A stretch of DNA of 64,000 nucleotides from Elgaria multicarinata webbii. Its lineage: Eukaryota; Chordata; Lepidosauria; Squamata; Anguidae. Every line of letters begins with the position of its first letter. Position 1 is the stretch's first letter. The stretch lies in assembly GCF_023053635.1 (NCBI RefSeq), contig NC_086179.1:8694001-8758000 (forward strand), given 5' to 3'. The notes under the pieces are model-generated. The model searched no databases. It was not told the origin of the DNA and was given only the letters and a program-made list of their open reading frames with translations. A program made the translations under genes and the position numbers. Below are positions 31,931-43,329 of the stretch, in pieces.

Positions 31931-32811
31931 ATAAAGCCCTGAGGAAGATAGCTGATACCCTGGAAGACAGAAACAAACTTCAAAGTGATCTTGAGAGGCT
32001 GGAGTGCTGGGCTGAAAACAACAGGATGAAATTTAATAGGGATAAATGCCAAGTTCTACATTTAGGAAATAGAAACCAAATGCACAGTTATAAGATGGGG
32101 GATACTTGGCTCAGCAATACTACAAATGAGAAGGATCTTGGAATTGTTGTAGATCGCAAGCTGAATATGAGCCAACAGTGCGATATGGCTGCAAGAAAGG
32201 CAAATGCTATTTTGGGCTGCATTAATAGAAATATAGCCTCCAAATCACGTGAGGTATTGGTTCCTCTCTATTCAGCCCTGGTTAGGCCTCATCTAGAGTA
32301 TTGCGTCCAGTTCTGGGCTCCACACTTCAAGAAGGACGCAGAAAATCTGGAGTGTGTTCAGAGGAGGGCAACCAGGATGATCAGGGGTCTGGAAACAAAG
32401 CCCTATGAAGAGAGACTGAAAGAACTGGGCATGTTTAGCCTGGAGAAGAGAAGATGGAGGGGAGACATGATAGCACTCTTCAAATACTTAAAAGGTTGTC
32501 ACGCAGAGGAGGGCCAGGATCTCTTCTCGATCCTCCCAGAGTGCAGGACATGGAATAACAGGCTCAAGTTAAAGGAAGCCAGATTCCAGCTGGACATCAG
32601 GAAAAACTTCCTGACTGTTAGAGCAGTACGACAATGGAATCAGTTCCCTAGGGAGGTTGTGGCCTCTCCCACACTAGAGGCCTTCAAGAAGCAGCTGGAC
32701 GACCATCTGTCAGGGATGCTTTAGGGTGGATTCCTGCATTGAGCAGGGGGTTGGACTCGATGGCCTTGTAGGCCCCTTCCAGCTCTGCTATTCTATGATT
32801 CTATGATTCTA
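31931..32811 (+). mobile_element. CR1 LINE 3' portion with intact 232-codon C-terminal frame
   Basis: The frame (at least 32026-32724) reads [96 protein letters not shown] and [20 protein letters not shown], ending DDHLSGML. This is the thumb/C-terminal region of CR1 ORF2, downstream of the catalytic YADD. The 3' UTR ends in ATTCTATGATTCTATGATTCT at 32811. The insertion is 5'-truncated and its frame has no stop, so it is one of the younger CR1 copies here. Confidence 0.92.
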
Positions 32812-33822
32812 AGAACGCAACCACGTTCGATACGCGTAGGCACCTGGCACTTTAATAAAACTTTTACTAATAATATTATTGTAGAAGATTACTTGGTTCT
32901 GCCCTTGCCTTTGGCTATTTTTTACTCCTCTTGTTTTGACCGTGCCAGTTAAAGGATTTCAGAGGTGGATGGAAGGAGGCCTCAGGACAGCTCATTTCTT
33001 CTCCTCCCTTCCTACTGAAACACCCACTTTTTTCCCTGTCTGAGGTCGCATTTCCAACCTCAGAGATGCACCCACTGTGGTTCTTTCTGTGCTGGCTGCA
33101 AGGGGAAGCAGGAGGAGGAGGAGGAGGAGGAAGAGGGGTGTGTCGATGTTCTGATTCTCAGCTCCGAGGTCAGAGCGCTGTCTCCGACCCTGGAGCTGGG
33201 AATCCGAGATATCCCAGGACCTCTCCGACATTGTCTAGCTGCCATAGGATTGCTCCGTCCATCGATGGGGGAAACACACACTTTTGAATCATCCCCCCAT
33301 TCAAAGAAGTCAAAAATGGATTGAAAATTACAACGGGAGTGAGCTGAAATGAGCTTCAGCCTGATTTGGGGAGAATTTTAGGAAAGTTTACGCTGGTTCT
33401 TCCATCCCTAGCCGGACCTGCTCTGCCCTCTTCTGCTAGCCCATTCTACTGTACATGTCGTGTGCGTTTCTATGTGTGACGGTGAAAAGAGGTTCGGAGA
33501 CCTAACCCTGAGATCACTTCAAGTGCTGGATACTCTTTTGCCACATAGGTGCAAAAGACAACAGACCCTTATGGGATCAAGTCCTGCTAAGTTACGGTGT
33601 GCTCACCACTTCGCTGTGGCAAGAGCCAATTAACCATGTCACAGGCACAGCTGTCGGAGAAGTTTTCCCCAGACTCCCTCCTGAGAAGGCATCTCTAATG
33701 CCGCTTCCTGGGTGGGTGGAGAGATCAGCACATACACGGTTACTGCGCATGCCTGATTGTTGCGCATGCCTGATTTGTCCAGCCTGCACAATGGGGTGCA
33801 CAGAACACAGAGATGGGGGGGG
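32812..33822. other. Unassigned 1 kb
   Basis: A (GGA)n tract lies at 33110-33136. Overlapping frames at 32992-33287 come from this repeat and its shadow. No gene is recognised. Confidence 0.4.
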
Positions 33823-33969
33823 GGGATCTACACTACTGCTTTAAAGCGCTTTAAAGCACTTTATAACAGTTTTGACAACTGTTGGGGCCCAGGACACACT
33901 GCATATACAGGTTTCAAAACGTTTTCAAAGTGCTTTAAAGCGCTTTAAAAGCAATAGTGTAGATCCCAC
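33823..33969. mobile_element. Palindromic MITE (GATCTACACTA ends)
   Basis: The ends GGGATCTACACTACTGC and TAGTGTAGATCCC, with internal inverted CTTTAAAGCGCTTTAAAG-type runs, bound about 147 bp. A second copy is at 48607-48713. Confidence 0.75.
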
Positions 33970-34040
33970 CATGGACACACCGCACCGCAGCTGCCACTGC
34001 TGGTGTGATGGCGCAGCGCTACGAGCCCTTAATATTTGCA

Positions 34041-34493
34041 GACAAGCTGGAGCGTGTTCAGAGGAGGGCAACGAGGATGATCAGGGGTCTGGAAACAAAG
34101 CCCTATGAAGAGAGACGGAAAGAACTGGGCACGTTTAGCCTGGAGAAGAGAAGATGGAGGGGAGACATGAGAGCACTCTTAAAAGGTTATCACACAGAGG
34201 AGGGCCAGGATCTCTTCTCGATCCTCCCAGAGTGCAGGACACAGAATAATGGGCTGATGTTACAGGAAGCCAGATTCCAGCTGGACATCAGGAAAAACTT
34301 CCTGACTGTTAGAGCGGTACGACAATGGAACCAGTGACCTAGGGAGGTTGTGGGCTCTCCCACACTAGAGGCCTTCAAGAGGCAGCTGGACAACCATCTG
34401 TCAGGGATGCTTTAAGGTAGATTCCTGCATTGAGCAGGGGGTTGGACTCGATGGCCTTGTATGCCCCTTCCAACTCTACGATTCTGTGATTCG
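34041..34493 (+). mobile_element. CR1 LINE 3' end
   Basis: The frame [73 protein letters not shown] ... [15 protein letters not shown] then meets a stop (TGA, where related copies have a sense codon). The 3' tail follows. It has lost several residues ([10 protein letters not shown] reads ALLKGYH) relative to the 31931 copy. Confidence 0.9.
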
Positions 34494-35149
34494 TGTGTGA
34501 GACGCTGAGTAACATGACGGGGAGTGGGGTGCTGCCCCCCTGAGCATAAAAGAAAAACTGCACTGCCAGAGCAACAAGATATTCAGGGGTATCGATATCA
34601 GGTTTAGGCGACAATCCTGTGCTTGTTTAGACAAAAAACTAAAACTAAAACCCTGCAACGCCCAGCATCCCCCAGGCAGTATGGCTGGTTGAGGGACTTA
34701 TTTCTGTCTCCTCATGCATAAGATTGCACCCTTAGCTTCATTTGGATAAGGGAGTACCAGGGGTATTTTTGTAATATGTGCTTTATTTACAAAGACGCAA
34801 GCAGAGCAGGCCCAGAACCCTCCAAGGGTTCAGCTCCAGCTGAATTCATCTGGAAACTCCCCAATTTCTTTCCTTTGCTCTCTTTTAAAACTGACACACA
34901 CACTCATCTATACCTGCCCCATCCCCTAAACTGGAGAGGTGTCATCTTCTTTCCAAGCCCTGATGGGTATCTCATTCAAAAACCCAGAGAGTTTTCCAGC
35001 CATCAAGAGACCATCTCCTATTAGTTCCCATTGCGTAAACGTCAATGGGTCACCCTAGACTATTAAAAACAAGCACCTGTCCAAAAAACAGATGAGGGTC
35101 ACATCAACTTTCTCCTATGACACTCCCCTCAGTCCTGTCTCCTGCAAAT
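34494..35149. other. Unassigned stretch
   Basis: No gene or nameable repeat is seen. Confidence 0.35.
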
Positions 35150-35512
35150 ATGAGCGCCATCAGATGAGTGTTTTATTGCTACTGCCCACCTTACGGATAT
35201 TCACGCATCCTTTAGATGATGTCGTCCACCTTCAGCATGCCTTTCATGCACCTCCCACTCCTTCTTGCCTGCTTTCTGTCACAAAAAGGAACCCCTTTTA
35301 TTCTGACTTTTTTTAAAAAAATGGAATGTGAGGCCATTTCCTGCAGTGAGCAGAAAAAGGATCTCGATAAAAACGGCTCCTGAATGTGCCATGTGGTCTT
35401 TGTTTACTTTCTCTTTCTTCTCCCGGTAGAAAGAGGAAGTATCATGGGACAGGAACGGGGGCGGAGAAGCGTCGGTAGAGAAACACGATCTCACCACCCC
35501 CCCGTCTGATGA
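35150..35512 (-). mobile_element. M5 non-autonomous DNA element, copy 2
   Basis: Read on minus it matches 10867-11248: agcagtaat-type end with CATCAGATGAGTGTTTTA at the left edge, ccttacggatattca, then gtttactttctctttcttc and a GTCTGATGACCC end. The orientation is opposite to copy 1. Confidence 0.6.
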
Positions 35513-35520
35513 CCCTCTAT

Positions 35521-35660
35521 GTTAATCCAGCCCTCCCCAACATGGTACCCTCCAGAACTGTTGGTCTACCACTCCATCATCTTCAAAGGTATGGTGGTTG
35601 GGGGCACTGGGATTTGTAGTCCCGCACATCTCATGGGCGGTGGTGGGAGAAGGTTGTGCG
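35521..35660. mobile_element. M3-type MITE remnant
   Basis: The piece ccagccctccccaacatggt, ccctccagaactgttgg, then gggatttgtagtcccgcac is the decayed palindrome of the common M3 family. Confidence 0.5.
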
Positions 35661-35937
35661 AAGGGGGAATTTGCTGTACACTGCTACAATTAACACCCAC
35701 CAAATTACAGGGTATATTTATGTAAGGGCAGCGCTTTTCTCATGCTGTCCCTAAAATCCAGTTCCCTTCTCATTCCTCTGCCCCACCCCAACTATCTTGC
35801 CAGCTTATTGCAGTGCACCCAGGTCACATGTCTGAGGTCTGCAGGAATCAGTTGCAGGCCAGGGCGCTAGTGCAGAAGTAACAGCTGGGGCACTGCCCTT
35901 GAGTTGCATTTCTAAAAATGTGTTCTTGTTATGTAAG
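35661..35937. other. Unassigned stretch
   Basis: Nothing is recognised. Confidence 0.35.
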
Positions 35938-36862
35938 ATCAAGGGAAGGATGGAAAAATACTGACAGATCAGGATGGCAAATTGATAACAGATGACAAAG
36001 AAAAGGCTGAAGTGCTCAATTCCTACTTTGGCTCAGTTTTCTCCCAAAAGCGGGTCTATGACCCCCCCTGGCAAAAGTGAAGTACAAGCTGAAGGGGCAG
36101 GATTGCAGTTTGAGATTGATAAACAAATGGTCAAGGAACACCTAACTTCTTTGAACGAGTTCAAATCTCCAGGGCCCGATGAACTGCATCCTAGAGTAAT
36201 GAAGGAGCTGGCAGAAGAACTCTCAGAACCACTGTCTATAATCTTTGCAAAATTATGGAAGACGGGTGAGGTGCCGGATGACTGGAGGAAGGCTAATGTT
36301 GTCCTTATCTTCAAAAAGGGCAAAAAGGAGGAACCTGGGAACTACAGACCAGTCAGTCTGAAATCCATCCCTGGGAAAATTTTTAGAGCAATTTATAAAG
36401 AAGTCAATCTATAAGCACCTTGAAAACAATGCAGTGATTACTAGAAGCCAGCATGGATTTGTCAAGAACAAATCCTGTCAGACTAATCTGATCTCATTTT
36501 TTGATCGGATAACCTCCCTTGTGGACTGTGGGAATGCTGTGGACATAATATACCTTGACTTCAGCAAAGCTTTTGACAAAGTGCCCCATGACATTCTGAT
36601 TAATACACTAGCTAATAGTGGGCTAGATGGAACAACTATTAGGTGGATCCATAGTTGGCTACAGAATCAGACTCAAAGAGTGCTTATCAACGGTGCCTTC
36701 TCAAACTGTGGGGAGGTAACGAGCATAGTACTGCAGGGTTCAGTCCTGGGCCCAGTGCTCTTCAACATTTTTATTAATGATTTGGACAAGGAGGTGCAGG
36801 GAACGCTGATCAAATTTGCAGATGACACCAATCCCCTCTAATCCAACTCTACTATTCTATGA
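35938..36862 (+). mobile_element. CR1 LINE reverse-transcriptase region fused to its own 3' tail
   Basis: The frames read [70 protein letters not shown], then after a small frame shift near 36380-36410 [39 protein letters not shown] (motif A), [19 protein letters not shown] and FADDTN (motif C). Directly after FADDTN (36837) the sequence jumps to ccaactctactattctatga, the CR1 terminal repeat, so about 1 kb of ORF2 end and 3' UTR is missing. An ATC repeat follows (36862-36880). Confidence 0.9.
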
Positions 36863-37469
36863 TCATCATCATCATCATCATCTTAGCTGCCTTCATAGTT
36901 GCAGCCTTCTCAAGATGGCAGGAGGAGGTCCCATATAAGCCCATTACGTCTAGAGTCTGCCATTACCCAATTGTATCAGTGTTCCTAGGTCTACATAAAC
37001 GAATAAAGAAACAAGGTGTTCCGCCCTGAAATAAGACATGGGCCTCCCCAAATCATATATATATATTCCTGGCTCGTGGGGCCTTCGATAGTCTGGGTTC
37101 AATTTCAACCTGTTTTCTGGTTGCAAACCTCACGGGTCACCTTCAAACACCATGACAAGATAAAAATGATATATCGAAAGGGAGGCGGAGTGGGAGGGAA
37201 AACCAGCCAGAAGGCAGACGGTTTTTGTTCAACCCTCTTCTCAGATTGTGGTGGCAACGTAAAGACCTCAAGGACACAGAGGGGAAAACAACCCATGCCG
37301 GTCTGCCGTAGGGGAAAGAGCAGCGAGGTTATCGCAGGACATGTCTCCATTCATAATGTTTCATAGACCCATCGGCTGTCAACATTGATTTAAACTCCGA
37401 CGCACAGAATTGTGAATGGCAAAGCTCAGTTGTAGTACAAGAAGCCCCCCCCCCCCATGGCTTGGAAGG
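36863..37469. other. Unassigned stretch
   Basis: No gene is recognised; the 116-codon frame at 37016-37366 has no known motif. A poly-C run lies near 37445-37456. Confidence 0.35.
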
Positions 37470-37669
37470 GGTCTCTTTCCCTTTATTGATTTTGTTCTGA
37501 CTTTTATGCTGTTAGTTTTACTCTACCCTGTGCCTGTTTGGTGCATTCTCTTCCCCTCCTTATTGTTTTATTATGATTTTATTAGAATGTAAGCCTATGC
37601 AGCAGGGTCTTGCTATTTTATTGTTTTACTCTGTACAGCACCATGTACACTGATGGTGCTATATAAATA

Positions 37670-37716
<47 letters not shown>
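37470..37716 (+). mobile_element. L2-type LINE 3' tail (GATGGTGCTATATAAATAAAT type)
   Basis: The segment is ttgttctgacttttatgctg, gtaagcctatgcagcagg, cagcaccatgtacactgatg, GTGCTATATAAATAAAT and (AAT)n. It is the same 3' end as 45600-46723 and 47605-48551, without the coding part. Confidence 0.9.
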
Positions 37717-37718
<2 letters not shown>

Positions 37719-37734
37719 CAATTCTTCTCTTATT

Positions 37735-38165
37735 GTTATTTATGTATTTATTTAATGTATACCCTGCCTTTCTGCCCAAAAGCGATGCTCAAAGTGGCTA
37801 ACGATAAAACCCAGATTAAAAAATAAAATCATAATGAAAGCATAACATAAAAACAAATCAATTAAAGCACAATTAAAAATAGATGTAATAAAGAGCACCA
37901 GAGAACTAAAAAACCCTTTAGCAGAAGACCAGCTTATATGCCAAAGGTCGGCCTGTAGAAAAACACCTTTGTGTGCTGGCAGAAGGATGACAAAGAGATG
38001 CTAACCTAGTATCCCTCAAAAGGGAGTTCCAGAACCTAGGAGCAGCCACCAAGAAGGCCCTCTCTCAAGTCCCTACCAGACGTATCTCTGATGGTAGTGG
38101 TACCAAGAGTTGTGCATCCCCCAAAGAACTTAAAACCAAGGCAAGCTTGTATAGGAGAAAGCGGC
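37735..38165 (-). mobile_element. L2-type LINE fragment, fourth subfamily
   Basis: A TTTATT-rich tail, ataccctgcctttctgccca, and an upstream stretch reading on minus as degenerate LRS...RERAFLVAAPRFWNSL-like (aggagcagccaccaagaagg, ctctcaagtccctaccag) suggest the C terminus and 3' UTR of another L2-type LINE. The frame is decayed. Confidence 0.65.
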
Positions 38166-38585
38166 CTTTTTAAAAGCCAGTTTTAAAGGACTGAGGAAAC
38201 TTAATCATTTCTGAAGGCTTGTGCCTTGGAATTAGTTGGATCAGAAGTTCCAGCTGGTGGGACCGCCACCCTTCCAATCTGTTGCCTGAGGCAGCTGCTT
38301 CACTCTGCCTAATGGTAGGGCCAGCCCTGGTCTCAACAATGTGGCACCTTAGTGCACCTGTATGAATTTTCCAGCTCAAACATGCCCACTAAGTGAAAAC
38401 AATGAGGCCGGCATTTGCTCAGTGTTTTGGCTTCAGTCTTCCTCCACCCTGTTCTTTCTGGAAATCTGCCTACATTCCTGGTTTTATATAAAAACTTTCT
38501 ACATACACAGAAACAAACTTAATTGCTTATAGCTAAAGGCCACAACACTCCATAAATGAAAGAAGTAGACCATCTGATAGATGCA
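38166..38585. mobile_element. Remnant of CAGGGCTGG-type DNA element and unassigned flank
   Basis: The piece 38280-38329 (gttgcctgaggcagctgctt, cctaatggtagggccagccc) is the reverse of the left end of the element at 42884. The left limit is not clear, and the remainder to 38585 is unassigned. Confidence 0.45.
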
Positions 38586-38593
38586 GGAATAAT

Positions 38594-38961
38594 TAGGGTG
38601 ACCATATGGAAAGGAGGACAGGGCTCCTGTATCTTTAACAGTTGCACAGAAAAGGGAATTTCAGCAGGTGACATTTGTATGCATGCAGCACCTGGTGAGA
38701 TTCCCTCTTCATCACAACAGTTAAAGCGTATGCATGCAGCACCTGGTGAAATTCTCTCTTCATCACAATTAAAGCTGCAGGAGCCCTGCCTTCTTGACTG
38801 GATACAAAAGAGGGCAGGGCTCCTGAAGCTTTACCTGTTGTGATGAAGAGGGAATTTCACCAGCTGCTGTACGCATACAAATGACCCCTGCTGAAATTCC
38901 CTTTTCTATACAACTGTTAAAAGTACAGGAGCCATGTCCTCCTTTCCATATGGTCACCCTA
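38594..38961. mobile_element. M1 palindromic MITE with perfect 8-bp duplication
   Basis: This 368-bp copy is flanked by GGAATAAT on both sides (38586-38593 and 38962-38969). It is longer than typical because a ~50-bp inner segment (gtatgcatgcagcacctggt ... cttcatcacaa) is duplicated at 38666-38767. Confidence 0.95.
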
Positions 38962-38969
38962 GGAATAAT

Positions 38970-39447
38970 GTATATTATATAAGACAAATATACTATATAA
39001 TGATCACATCATCGCTGCCTCCCCTGCAAGCGAAAAGCAGAGATAATAAATCCTCTCCGGTCTTTACAAGAGTTGCAATGTGATAGTTAAAAATTGTGGC
39101 AACTTGCTCAGAGTAAAAAGCAAAAAGGAACCAGCAAAGCTATGTCCCTGCCTAGTTATGGGAACGGGTATTGTGTTGTCTGTTTCACCTTGGTCTAGTC
39201 TTCAACATGCAAGACAGTTAGGTGAACTGTATCACGATGTACAGCTATTAAGAGACAATACAACCCCTGCCTGCAGGCTTCCAGTCTAATAGACATGTTA
39301 CAAAAGGAAAAAGCAATGGGGAGGGAAGAGGAAAGTAAGCATAAGAGTAGCTGCCCTAGGGCCAGCATCAGAGTTAGACGCTGTGGGGCGATTACTGAGG
39401 CCCCCACCTTTGTAGGGGCGCACTGCCAATGTCAAGAGGGCCACCAA
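38970..39447. other. Unassigned stretch with a LINE-tail-like piece
   Basis: The part at 39265-39345 (ctgcctgcaggcttccagtc, taatagacatgttacaaaag) matches the LINE-tail type at 3545-3700. No gene is seen. Confidence 0.4.
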
Positions 39448-39715
39448 TTTGGACGGCTTTAAAAGGGGGATTCGACACATTTGTGAAGGAGAAGGTTATT
39501 GATAGCTACTAGTCCTATTGGCTATATGCTTCTTCCAGTATCAGAGTCAGTATATCTATGTGCACCAGTTATTGTGAAACATGGGCAGGGGAGTGCTGTT
39601 GCACTCCTGTCCTGCTTATAGACTGGTTGGCCACTCTGTGAACACAATGCTAAATTTAGATGGATCCTTAGTCTGATCTAGCAGGGCTCTCTTTTTTGGA
39701 TGGTTCATAAGTCCA
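39448..39715 (+). mobile_element. CR1-like LINE 3' end (TTATG-tail family)
   Basis: The segment reads DGFKRGIRHICEGEGY (frame of ttggacggctttaaaagggg...), then ggctatatgcttcttccagt and atcttagtctgatctagcag-like end. It matches 5218-5715 and 43388-44017 and is truncated. Confidence 0.8.
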
Positions 39716-40150
39716 GCACTGTCTACCTTGGCAGGTGCTCTTGAGGAGCGCAGGCAGAAAAGAGTCTCTCTCTCCCATCTCTGGCTAGTGCGAACGTGTG
39801 GAAAGGAGGACAGGGCTCCTGTATCTTTAACAGTTGTATAGAAAAGGGAATTTCAGCAGGTGCAATTTGTAGGCATGCAGCACTTGGTGGAATTCCTTCT
39901 TTATCATAACGATTAAAGCTGCAGGAGCCCTGCCCTCTTTTGTAACTGGTCACTCTAGATAGCTCCTGCAACTTTAAGTATCATTTGTCAGTAAGTGTCA
40001 TTTGACCTGGTGAAATTCCCTTTTCAATACAACTGTTAAAGATACAGGAGCCCTGTCCTCTTTTCCTCATGGTCACCCTATCTCTGGCTACCCGACTCTT
40101 TTAACAAGAGATGCCGGGAATTGAACCAGGGGAAGCAGAATTGCACCTCT
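39716..40150 (-). mobile_element. tRNA-derived SINE fragment split by an M1 copy
   Basis: The flanks of the M1 at 39786-40080 are aggcagaaaagagtctctct and aacaagagatgccgggaatt then gaaccagggg, the body and B-box side of the SINE family seen at 11620. Confidence 0.6.
39786..40080. mobile_element. M1 MITE with perfect 8-bp duplication
   Basis: This 295-bp copy has a degraded left end (TAGTGCGAACGTGTGG) and an intact right end (CTCATGGTCACCCTA), with TCTCTGGC at 39778-39785 and 40081-40088. An internal deletion removed part of the right inner arm. Confidence 0.93.
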
Positions 40151-40309
40151 AGGGGAACTCCGGTGCTGTTGGTTCACTGTTCATCCCCACCTAAATTCAG
40201 CCCTATGTAGGGCAATCAAAGCCAGGCAACTGAGGCAGGGCACCATAAAGATGGAGATCTAGAGTGGCTACCCAAATTGTTTTTTTGTGTGTGGTATTGG
40301 GACTCAGCC

Positions 40310-41203
40310 TAGGGTGACCATATGACCGGGTTTGCCCGGATTTGTCCCGGTGTTTGATGGCAAATCCGGGAGGGGGAGGGGAAATCCGGATTTTTTCCAA
40401 AGAGCAGCTCTAATGGGAATTAACAAAAATGCCTATAACTCCGTCATTTTTAAAGATAAAACATGAAACTTGGCACAATGGTAGCTCTTAGGAAGGGCTT
40501 TAGTAATCCCAAATTTGAAACAGATCCGTTCAACCATTGATTTTTTAGGGATTTTTAAAAAATTGATGTTTTAAAATTATTATTTTTAAAATTGTTATTT
40601 TTAAAGATAAAGAGATGAAACTTTGCACCATGAAAGGATTTAGGTAGAGCTTTAGCCACACCAAATTTGAAACAGATCCATTCATCCATTGATTTTTTAG
40701 GATTTTTTTTAAAATTGAGGTTTTAAAATTATTATTTTTAAAATCGTCATTTTTAAAGATAAAGAGCTGAAATTTGGCACCATGATAGTTTTTAGGTAGA
40801 GCTTTAGCCATACCAAATTTGAAACAGATCTGGAGCCAGTAGCAAACCCTATTAACAACAACAACAGCTTGCAATGAGTGAAGATACAGTCAGAAAAGAT
40901 ATTTGAGGGAAGGGGAGAATGTAACACACAGAATATAGCAAAAGCTTCAAAGTACAGCAAAACCTACAAAAGTAGGAGTGAGTGACGTTAATTTCAGATA
41001 CATTGAATCTCTCACTTGTTCTTTTTTCAGTGATTTTAACATTAAGATGTTATGTAGAACAGATTTGTCTTAAATGTGTGCTGTAAAATCAGACATGTGA
41101 CCAAGGCTATGTTCGGGTGGGCACGCCCCCTTGGTACTGGACACGCCCCCTTGGGGGAGACCATGTTGTCCTCCTTTTTGGTTTCCAAAATATGGTCACC
41201 CTA
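40310..41203. mobile_element. Long M1-related element (894 bp) with internal triplicated unit
   Basis: The ends are TAGGGTGACCATATGACC and AAATATGGTCACCCTA. The flanks ACTCAGCC (40302-40309) and ACTCAGCG (41204-41211) match 7 of 8. The interior holds a G-rich start (ccgggtttgcccggatttgt), then three diverged units of roughly 120-150 bp (about 40432, 40586 and 40735), each with tttttaaagataaa, gcaccat-type and ccaaatttgaaacagatc strings. No transposase frame is seen. It shares only its termini with the short M1 MITEs, so it may be a longer relative of the same hAT-like family. Confidence 0.8.
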
Positions 41204-41228
41204 ACTCAGCGCAAATGTGGCACCTTCA

Positions 41229-41292
41229 GAATAGAGAGCTCTGGCTATTGGGCGGTATAGAAATGTAATAAATAAATAAATATAAATAAATA
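41229..41292 (+). mobile_element. L2-type LINE 3' tail
   Basis: The piece is gagagctctggctattgggc, GGTATAGAAATG, then AATAAATAAAT repeats. It is about 60 bp, a severely truncated insertion. Confidence 0.8.
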
Positions 41293-42394
41293 GAAAGATT
41301 TTTTGTGGCCTATGTTTGCTGTGCTGTGCTTCCTGGATCTTCCAGGCTCTGCCAGTGGAAAAACTCCACTCATGAAAAGTGCCTCTGCCTGATTTTTTGG
41401 GGGATTCCTGTTTCCACCAGGCCTAAATCTGGATCCAACCCCTAATGGATCCAACTTGCTTACGAAGCGCTGAAAAATGCTGGGCACCATTCAAAAATGA
41501 CAAATCAGTTGCTGCCTGCAGGCTCACAATCTAATATCAAAGGCAAAATGCAGCCAGAAGGGGGGGAAAAAACAAGAATAAAAAAACATAGTGTTTAAAT
41601 ATAATAACAGAGGAAGACAGCGTGATGTTAGGTTGAAACGCCTTCCAGTGGCAGGTGGATGCAAAGGAGGAAAGGATGCATGGGTGCAAATGGCTTTCAG
41701 TCAGGGGCTGGTGGTATGAAGCTGTGTGTGAATCTATCCTTTTTTTATGTCTATGAACAGGCACTTTTTCCTCCTGCAACAGAGACAAACGGGAGCTTAA
41801 TAAACCTCGACCGCCCTCTAGTGGCTGCAGTTCCACAGACGCCGACCCTGCAGGCAGGAGGAAAAGCATGAACACAATCGGAAAAGTTTTGTCAAAATCA
41901 TTAAGCTCCCTTGTCCCTGAGACTTGCTTCATTTATCCCTTGGTCATTTCTAGGTCATCCCTGTGCGTCTAAATGACCCACAGGGGATCCTGGGGTGAAC
42001 CGGGGACGACCACAGACTTTCCCTGGGATAATTGAAAATGGAGATTTCCCGGTTTTCCTGCGGCCCTGGGATAACCCCAGGACCATGGCTGGTGTGACGC
42101 AGCCTCCCAGGTCCTCAAACGTGCACGGAGTTGCGTGGGGTGGCTCCGTGCCCATGGGGATGGGGGGCAGCAATTTTGCCATCCCTGGGATGATGGGGGT
42201 AGGGTTGGGACGTAGAGTTTGGTGGGGTTTTTTCAACTTTCTTTTTCACCGCGAGTCTGCAGCTCCTCTTTAAAAAAATATATGGTGCCTGCGATGTCCC
42301 TCTTCCCTTCCAGGACGTTGCACAGCCGTACAGATGCCGGGGGAGGATCACGGAAGCAGGTTAGTCCGTGATCCTCCCCCTCCCTCTTGTTACA
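41293..42394. other. Unassigned 1.1 kb with M4-like pieces
   Basis: At 41960-42110 the strings ctgtgcgtctaaatgaccca, caggggatcctggggtgaac and gcggccctgggataacccca resemble M4-type elements (31048, 60109). Overlapping frames at 41955-42273 are composition shadows. No gene is seen. Confidence 0.4.
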
Positions 42395-42396
42395 CC

Positions 42397-42441
<45 letters not shown>

Positions 42442-42750
42442 TTGTTACCTGCCTCTCCCTCTGGATCGAGGCAGGGCACAACACAAATAAAAACACCATA
42501 AAATCCGTACAACTAATTCAAACATTTAAAACCAGCGCATCATTAAAAGCAGTACACCATTAACAAAGGCAACTTAAAATTCAACTGGGTAGGCTTGCCG
42601 GAAGAGATCAGTCTTTATGGCTTTCTTAAATTCTGGAAGACTCTTAAGTTGACGGATTTCTCCCGGCAAGCCATTCCACAAACTGGGAGCGGCAGAAGAA
42701 AAGGTCCTCTGGGTAATAGGGGTAGACGTGCCCCGTAGAAACAGCTTCAT
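42395..42750 (-). mobile_element. L2-type LINE 3' end, second subfamily
   Basis: An (AAT)n tail at 42398-42440 is followed on minus by the frame TQRTFSSAAPSLWNGLPGEIRQLKSLPEFKKAIKTDLFRQAYPVEF, closely like 2778-3029. It is 5'-truncated. Confidence 0.88.
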
Positions 42751-42883
42751 GAGCTTCTGACTGCATCCACCATACAATTGTGGAGCAGCTCAGTTCTAAA
42801 GATGCTGGAACTACAATGTTGGTTCGAACCATATGCATTTGTTTCCCAGGCGAAACGCGTCTAAACGCAGAAGGCGGCTTGGG

Positions 42884-43109
42884 CAGGGCCGGCCCTACCA
42901 TTAGGCAGAGTGAGGCAGCTGCCTCAGGCGGCAGATTCTGGGGAGGCGGTGGAGAGGCAGCAAGTTATTGGAGGGCAGAGTGGGAAGCGCATCACACAAC
43001 CTGCCAGGTGACCCCACAAGTGCAGCAGAGGGGCAGCCAGCACTGAAGTGAGATTCGGCTACTGCAGGTGTCTTCATCTCAGGCTGTAATACATCTTGGG
43101 TTGGCCCTG
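42884..43109. mobile_element. hAT-like element (CAGGGCCGGCCC ends)
   Basis: The element runs from CAGGGCCGGCCCTACCATTAG to GGTTGGCCCTG and is flanked by GGCTTGGG and GGTTTGGG (7 of 8). The interior aggcagctgcctcaggcggc is recognisable in fragments at 20185, 27560 and 38280. Confidence 0.8.
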
Positions 43110-43329
43110 GGTTTGGGATTAGTCAAAGGGAGCGTTCATGAACCAAGAGAGCAGCTTAGATCAAAGGGGACCTCCTTGGACTAGCCAGTCCTCTGTGCTA
43201 TCGGCACCAAGCTGTGTTTTGTTTTCTTACCTTATCTTCTTTTCCTCTTCCCCCCCTTTCCTTTCCCCCTTTCCCCCCATTCTGTTGTTTTCTCAGGGCC
43301 AGATGAAGGCATGCTGAGGCCTTAAGCTA
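43110..43329. other. Unassigned stretch
   Basis: Pyrimidine-rich near 43225-43285; nothing is recognised. Confidence 0.35.
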
